42,717 nt of DNA from Ruminiclostridium sp. (GTDB lineage: Bacteria; Bacillota; Clostridia; Oscillospirales; Ruminococcaceae), in NCBI GenBank assembly GCA_017625405.1, contig JAGALB010000011.1:1-42717 (forward strand). The letters are read 5' to 3'. The notes beneath the pieces were generated by a model, which was not told the origin of the DNA, ran no database searches, and saw nothing but the letters and a program-made list of their open reading frames with translations. Positions 41,703 to 42,717 of the stretch are shown here, in pieces. Made by a program: the position numbers and the translations under genes. Position 1 is the stretch's first letter. Each line of letters starts with the position of its first letter.

Positions 41703-41951
41703 ATGAAAAATGAAAGAATAAAAGAGCTTAAGGGTGCCAATATGGATATTGATTTAGTCAGCGAGAATATTGACTGGAATCAGGCGGGTTGTCCGTGGAA
41801 TGAGGAAGAAAATACAAAAGAACATAAATGTGCGGTAAAAGATACTTCAATTTGTAAATATTTTTGCGGAATCAAATATCTTGACAGCGTGCTCTGCAGC
41901 TATCCGTATGAAAATACAGATGTGTTGAATGAAGAAGAAAAAGAGAGATAA
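41703..41951 (+). CDS. Small six-Cys protein, unknown
   Basis: An 82-residue acidic protein with 'AGCPWNEEENTKEHKCAVKDTSICKYFCGI...SVLCSYP': six Cys residues, perhaps a metal site. GGAGG lies 6 nt before the ATG. Its 3' end overlaps a membrane-protein reading frame in the -1 frame. Family not recognised. Confidence 0.7.
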   Translation: MKNERIKELKGANMDIDLVSENIDWNQAGCPWNEEENTKEHKCAVKDTSICKYFCGIKYLDSVLCSYPYENTDVLNEEEKER

Positions 41952-42127
41952 ACATAATACATATTGCGATATGCTTTATTATTACAATTGCCACTCGCTT
42001 GATATATTCATATATTGAGAATGGAACAGTCAATGTGCTAAAAACGGTGGCAATTACAATACCTATATTTGTGGGTGTTTATATTGCGTTATATCTATTT
42101 ATGAAATATATCGGAAATGCAAAATAA
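41948..42127 (+). CDS. Membrane ORF without standard start, in the -1 frame of the Cys gene
   Basis: Reading from 41948 gives about 59 residues with two hydrophobic helices ('IIHIAICFIITIATRLIYSYI' and 'VAITIPIFVGVYIALYLFM') and a natural end 'KYIGNAK'. There is no ATG/GTG/TTG before the first helix; the nearest is TTG at 41999. A -1 shift in the A-rich end of the preceding gene (about 41938-41942) would fuse the two. It is a real-looking protein sequence, but how it is translated is open: frameshift mutation, programmed slip, or an ATT/ATA start. Confidence 0.45.
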   Translation: MNIIHIAICFIITIATRLIYSYIENGTVNVLKTVAITIPIFVGVYIALYLFMKYIGNAK

Positions 42128-42460
42128 TAAGTAAAATTTCAGTTTGTCGAAACGACAAATCCCAATTTATAAACAAAAATATTTAAGCCGTGCCTGTATT
42201 ACAAGCACGGCTTTCCTATATGCACAAAAACCTCCCCATTCCTTTCGGAATGAGGAGGCGTTTTGTTTCTTATTCACATCAGCTTATCTGCAATTTAGAG
42301 GTTAAATCCTCCCGCTGTTCAGCACGGAGGTAGTTGCTGTCCGATAAAAACGCTATGAAAAAATTTTAAAAGCCTATTGACAAATGTGAAAAGTTATGAT
42401 ATATTGAATTTACATTCATTGAATATAAATTCAACAAAATAAATTTACGGAGGAATTATT
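42128..42460. other. Intergenic region with terminators and promoter
   Basis: No gene seen. It contains two terminator hairpins (42185-42213 AAGCCGTGC/GCACGGCTT; 42231-42258 CCTCC-CATTCC/GGAATG-GGAGG followed by CGTTTTGTTTCT), then the promoter and dyad of the flavoprotein gene. Confidence 0.75.
42378..42434 (+). promoter_or_regulatory. Promoter with overlapping operator-like dyad for the flavoprotein gene
   Basis: TTGACA (42378-42383), 17-nt spacer, TATATT (42401-42406). A perfect 9-bp inverted repeat TTGAATTTA/TAAATTCAA (42405-42413, 42426-42434) starts on the -10 box and covers the transcription start, with an inner ATTCA/TGAAT pair. This geometry fits repression by a TetR- or MarR-like factor. 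Confidence 0.65.
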
Positions 42461-42717
42461 ATGAACAGCACAACAGAAAAGGTAGTAATCATAGGCGGAG
42501 GAATTGCAGGGCTTTCGGCAGGAATATATGCCCTAATGGCAGGCTTTGAAGCTGAAATATATGAGAAGAATGCAATCCCTGGCGGAGAGTGTATCGGCTG
42601 GAACAGAAAAGGCTATCGCATAGACAACTGTATTCACTGGCTTACGGGTACAAGAAAGGGTACAGAGCTTTACGATGTGTGGAAGACGGTAGGTGCGTTA
42701 TCGGACGACACAGAATA
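42461..42717 (+). CDS. FAD-dependent oxidoreductase, phytoene-dehydrogenase-like (cut by window edge)
   Basis: 85 N-terminal residues are visible: the dinucleotide-binding 'VVIIGGGIAGLSAGIYALMAGFEAEIYEKNAIPGGECIGWNRKG' pattern (GxGxxG, Glu at the strand end, then the GG motif) and 'YRIDNCIHWLTGT', as in the CrtI/retinol-saturase-like family of clostridia. GGAGG lies 8 nt before the ATG. The substrate cannot be told from this part. Confidence 0.87.
   Translation, partial: MNSTTEKVVIIGGGIAGLSAGIYALMAGFEAEIYEKNAIPGGECIGWNRKGYRIDNCIHWLTGTRKGTELYDVWKTVGALSDDTE

Overview
This window looks like chromosome from a low-GC, Gram-positive, spore-forming member of the Clostridia, most like the Ruminococcaceae/Oscillospiraceae. 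The grounds are an alpha/beta small acid-soluble spore protein, strong purine-rich ribosome sites, an NPxTG-type wall-anchored protein, the dimeric class of glycyl-tRNA synthetase, and a CpsCD-type exopolysaccharide kinase. Species cannot be named from the sequence alone. Both edges cut genes: an ABC-transporter ATPase on the left and a phytoene-dehydrogenase-like flavoprotein on the right.

Layout. (1) 1-5.9 kb: truncated ABC ATPase, then a 1704-residue secreted beta-helix protein with an 18-bp tandem repeat and an NPDTG wall anchor. (2) 6.1-11.9 kb: an AT-rich accessory block. It holds an AbiH-family phage-defence gene, two small Cys-motif genes, an intact IS3-family transposase, and a three-gene toxin-antitoxin-like operon (Phd/YefM-like protein, HipA-like kinase without the usual N-terminal region, HIRAN protein with a HipA-N-like front). 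The block ends at a tRNA-Thr. A 68-bp repeat lies next to that tRNA and again at 653-720, so the two copies bracket regions 1b and 2. (3) 12.1-21.5 kb: a membrane protein resembling an inactive signal peptidase, then two minus-strand operons: ilvE - two paralogous lipoproteins - glyQS, and P-type ATPase - rnhA - frameshifted DUF3592-like gene - small unknown. (4) 21.6-25.2 kb: a PASTA lipoprotein and three type IV pilin-like genes. (5) 25.2-28.2 kb: SseB-like protein, tRNA-Thr and tRNA-Tyr, a small alarmone synthetase, a small secreted protein, and a GC-rich cloverleaf-shaped inverted-repeat element. (6) 28.2-36.4 kb: an FlhB C-terminal-like/FliK-like pair, divergent from cheA-cheW-cheR-cheB, a GtrA-like gene and an unknown gene. 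(7) 36.4-41.3 kb: exopolysaccharide genes (CpsCD-type tyrosine autokinase, EpsG-like polymerase, two membrane or secreted proteins) divergent from a PHP-type tyrosine phosphatase. (8) 41.3-42.7 kb: spore protein, a small Cys protein with an overlapping membrane ORF, and the flavoprotein start.

How the parts may work together. The window is rich in surface functions: an anchored beta-helix protein, pilins, a PASTA lipoprotein, and an exopolysaccharide kinase/phosphatase pair. It also has a chemosensory core without cheY, receptors or structural flagellar genes. A link between the chemosensory genes and pili is possible but is only inference. The strongest candidates for something not well described are the Phd/HipA-like/HIRAN operon, the nested hairpin element near 28.1 kb, and the pseudo-signal-peptidase with a long cytoplasmic tail.
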